This document shows, one piece after another, positions 58,622 through 64,000 of a stretch of 64,000 nt of DNA (position 1 is its first letter; each line of letters opens with the position of its first letter). The DNA is taken from NCBI GenBank assembly GCA_009668015.1, contig WJYB01000001.1, positions 124,001 through 188,000 of the forward strand, in the 5' to 3' direction. The position numbers were made by a program, and so were the translations under genes. A model generated the notes under the pieces. It was not told the DNA's origin and made no database searches. It saw nothing but the letters and a program-made list of their open reading frames with translations. This DNA is from Enterobacteriaceae bacterium RIT714 (lineage in GTDB: Bacteria > Pseudomonadota > Gammaproteobacteria > Enterobacterales > Enterobacteriaceae).

Positions 58622-60550
58622 ATGCCTGTAATTACTCTTCCTGATGGCAGCCAACGCCATTATGACCGCGCCGTTAGCCCGATGGATGTGGCTCTGGACA
58701 TTGGTCCTGGCCTTGCAAAAGCCACCATCGCTGGCCGTGTAAATGGTGAACTGGTTGATGCTTCTGATCTGATTGAAAACGACGCACAGCTGTCCATCAT
58801 CACCGCGAAGAATGAAGAAGGTCTTGAGATCATTCGTCACTCTTGTGCGCACCTGTTAGGTCATGCCATCAAACAGCTGTGGCCTAATACCAAAATGGCG
58901 ATCGGCCCGGTTATCGACAACGGCTTCTATTACGACGTTGACCTTGACCACACCCTGACCCAGGAAGATATCGACGCGCTCGAAAAACGTATGCACGAGC
59001 TCGCCGAGACTAACTACGATGTCATCAAGAAAAAAGTCAGCTGGCACGAAGCGCGTGAAACCTTCGTGAAGCGTGGCGAGAGCTACAAAGTCTCTATCCT
59101 TGATGAAAACATCGCGCATGATGACAAGCCCGGCTTGTATCATCACGAAGAATACGTCGACATGTGCCGTGGACCGCACGTGCCGAATATGCGTTTCTGT
59201 CATCACTTTAAGCTGATGAAGATCGCAGGCGCCTACTGGCGCGGCGACAGCAACAACAAAATGTTGCAGCGTATTTATGGTACCGCATGGGCCGATAAAA
59301 AAGCCCTGAGTGCTTACCTGCAGCGTCTGGAAGAGGCCGCGAAACGCGACCACCGTAAAATCGGTAAGCAACTCGACCTGTACCATATGCAGGAAGAAGC
59401 GCCAGGTATGGTATTCTGGCATAACGATGGTTGGACCATCTTCCGTGAACTGGAAACTTTCGTGCGCTCCAAGCTGAAAGAATACCAGTATCAGGAAGTG
59501 AAGGGCCCGTTCATGATGGACCGTGTCCTGTGGGAAAAAACAGGCCACTGGGACAACTACAAAGACGCGATGTTCACCACCTCTTCTGAGAACCGTGAAT
59601 ATTGCATCAAGCCGATGAACTGCCCAGGACACGTACAGATCTTTAACCAGGGTCTGAAATCTTACCGTGACCTGCCGCTGCGTATGGCTGAGTTTGGTAG
59701 CTGCCATCGTAATGAACCGTCAGGCGCACTGCACGGCCTGATGCGCGTTCGTGGCTTCACTCAGGATGACGCCCACATTTTCTGTACAGAAGATCAGGTG
59801 CGTGATGAAGTGAACGCCTGTATTCGTATGGTCTACGATATGTATAGCACCTTTGGCTTCGAGAAGATCGTCGTCAAACTCTCAACTCGTCCGGAAAAAC
59901 GTATCGGCAGTGACGAGACCTGGGATCGTGCTGAGGCGGATCTGGCAGTTGCGCTGGAAGAAAACAACATCCCGTTTGAGTATCAGCTGGGTGAAGGCGC
60001 ATTCTACGGTCCGAAAATTGAATTTACTCTGTATGACTGCCTCGATCGCGCATGGCAGTGCGGAACAGTACAGCTGGACTTCTCTCTGCCGCAACGTTTA
60101 AGCGCCTCTTATGTGGGCGAAGACAACGAGCGTCAGGTACCGGTGATGATTCACCGTGCGATTCTTGGGTCAATCGAACGCTTTATCGGCATTCTGACCG
60201 AAGAATTTGCAGGCTTCTTCCCAACCTGGCTTGCGCCGGTGCAGGTAGTGGTGATGAACATTACCGATTCTCAGGCTGATTACGTTAAAGAATTGACGCA
60301 GAAACTACAAAATGCGGGCATTCGCGTAAAAGCGGACTTGAGAAATGAGAAGATTGGCTTTAAAATCCGCGAGCACACTTTACGTCGTGTCCCGTATATG
60401 TTGGTCTGTGGTGATAAAGAGGTGGAAGCAGGCAAAGTTGCCGTTCGCACCCGCCGTGGTAAAGACCTGGGGAGCCTGGACGTAAGTGAAGTGATTGAGA
60501 AGCTGCGACAAGAGATTCGCAGCCGCAGTCTTCAACAACTGGAGGAATAA
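58622..60550 (+). CDS. thrS: Threonyl-tRNA synthetase ThrS
   Basis: ThrRS charges tRNA-Thr; class IIa. 642 residues, the E. coli length. TGS domain ([20 protein letters not shown]), editing domain (about 62-225, with [14 protein letters not shown]) and catalytic core with zinc ligand Cys334 in MNCPGH, then the anticodon-binding domain. AAGGAT precedes the ATG. infC follows after 3 bases, forming the thrS-infC-rpmI-rplT cluster. Confidence 0.98.
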   Translation: MPVITLPDGSQRHYDRAVSPMDVALDIGPGLAKATIAGRVNGELVDASDLIENDAQLSIITAKNEEGLEIIRHSCAHLLGHAIKQLWPNTKMAIGPVIDNGFYYDVDLDHTLTQEDIDALEKRMHELAETNYDVIKKKVSWHEARETFVKRGESYKVSILDENIAHDDKPGLYHHEEYVDMCRGPHVPNMRFCHHFKLMKIAGAYWRGDSNNKMLQRIYGTAWADKKALSAYLQRLEEAAKRDHRKIGKQLDLYHMQEEAPGMVFWHNDGWTIFRELETFVRSKLKEYQYQEVKGPFMMDRVLWEKTGHWDNYKDAMFTTSSENREYCIKPMNCPGHVQIFNQGLKSYRDLPLRMAEFGSCHRNEPSGALHGLMRVRGFTQDDAHIFCTEDQVRDEVNACIRMVYDMYSTFGFEKIVVKLSTRPEKRIGSDETWDRAEADLAVALEENNIPFEYQLGEGAFYGPKIEFTLYDCLDRAWQCGTVQLDFSLPQRLSASYVGEDNERQVPVMIHRAILGSIERFIGILTEEFAGFFPTWLAPVQVVVMNITDSQADYVKELTQKLQNAGIRVKADLRNEKIGFKIREHTLRRVPYMLVCGDKEVEAGKVAVRTRRGKDLGSLDVSEVIEKLRQEIRSRSLQQLEE

Positions 60551-61096
<546 letters not shown>

Positions 61097-61168
61097 GGCC
61101 TTCAAGTAGCAATTCCTGTGGAGCCTCAGGGCTTCGCAGGTTTTGTTCGCCTACGTTTCGTTTATTAA

Positions 61169-61390
<222 letters not shown>

Positions 61391-61423
61391 GTCGTTAACG
61401 TTTTTTTAACTTTTTTTAATTAG

Positions 61424-61801
<378 letters not shown>

Positions 61802-61805
61802 GCCA

Positions 61806-61838
61806 GTTGAGAGAGGGAGCTTTGCTCCCTCTTTCCTT
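61806..61838 (+). terminator. Terminator after rplT
   Basis: AGAGGGAGC-ttt-GCTCCCTCT followed by TTCCTTTA. The T run is short, so read-through into pheM is possible, as in E. coli. Confidence 0.8.
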
Positions 61839-62008
61839 TATACCCTTCATCATTCAGGTTGCATCGGGTCTGGCTGTGTTACTTCACGCTCTCAGCGCTT
61901 TCCTGAAGATCAAATGATTAGGGCATAACTCAGTCAAAACATTGACTTTTTCGCTGTGAGCCTTTTCAATAAGGTCTGACGGTATCGACCACACAAGGTA
62001 ACGCAAGC

Positions 62009-62053
62009 ATGAATGCTGCTATTTTCCGCTTCTTCTTTTACTTTAGCACCTGA
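62009..62053 (+). CDS. pheM: Phenylalanyl-tRNA synthetase operon leader peptide PheM
   Basis: A 14-residue leader, [14 protein letters not shown], identical in pattern to E. coli PheM with five Phe codons. Stalling at these codons when charged tRNA-Phe is scarce prevents the terminator at 62101-62126 and raises pheST expression. Confidence 0.96.
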
Positions 62054-62074
62054 TTCCGGGAGGCTAGCGCGTGA

Positions 62075-64000
<1,926 letters not shown>

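Overview
The window is a chromosomal segment of an Enterobacteriaceae bacterium. Gene content, order and protein sequence resemble Enterobacter, Lelliottia or Leclercia most closely, but I cannot fix the genus from sequence alone. The backbone follows the E. coli K-12 order sppA-ydjA-selD-topB / gdhA-ynjH-nudG-ynjF-ynjE-ynjD-ynjC-ynjB-ydjZ-xthA / astCADBE / spy-ves-cho-nadE-osmE-chbBCARFG-katE-cedA / tcyP-ydjM / hxpB-yniB-yniA-ydiZ-pfkB-ydiY-yniD-thrS-infC-rpmI-rplT-pheM-pheS-pheT. sppA (3' end) and pheT (3' end) are cut by the window edges.

Four places depart from that backbone. (1) Between topB and gdhA (about 5.2-10.8 kb) is an accessory island. It holds a small phage-type helix-turn-helix gene, a class 3 lipase that looks like a type VI secretion effector, its lipoprotein (probable immunity protein), and a tandem duplication carrying the last 193 bp of the lipase gene plus a second immunity gene. 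Small minus-strand phage-like gene remnants follow. Each immunity gene ends in a terminator hairpin whose surroundings resemble the RNAI/RNAII region of ColE1/p15A plasmids. (2) Between astE and spy (about 27.0-30.7 kb) is an AT-rich insert with a GH18-type chitinase lacking a Sec signal, a holin-like membrane protein and a LysR-type regulator. This arrangement recalls holin-dependent (type 10) chitinase export. (3) Between cedA and tcyP (about 43.1-49.5 kb) is a chaperone-usher fimbrial operon (two pilins, chaperone, usher, tip adhesin). A 23-bp stem with a 3-nt loop sits just before its first gene. (4) Between ydjM and hxpB is an orphan kduD-type dehydrogenase.

Functionally, the backbone combines arginine catabolism (astCADBE behind a sigma-54 promoter), chitobiose uptake and breakdown (chb operon, with a ChiX-type pairing site between chbB and chbC), envelope stress (spy with a CpxR box), SOS genes (cho and ydjM with LexA boxes), oxidative stress and repair (katE, xthA), selenium metabolism (selD), NAD synthesis (nadE), glycolysis (pfkB) and the translation cluster thrS-infC-rpmI-rplT-pheMST. 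That cluster keeps its textbook signals: the AUU start of infC, the five-Phe PheM leader and the attenuator. Two very short membrane-protein genes lie on the minus strand before thrS: yniD and a YncL-like 30-residue protein.

I saw no tRNA, rRNA, CRISPR array, complete insertion sequence, integrase or T6SS structural gene in the window.
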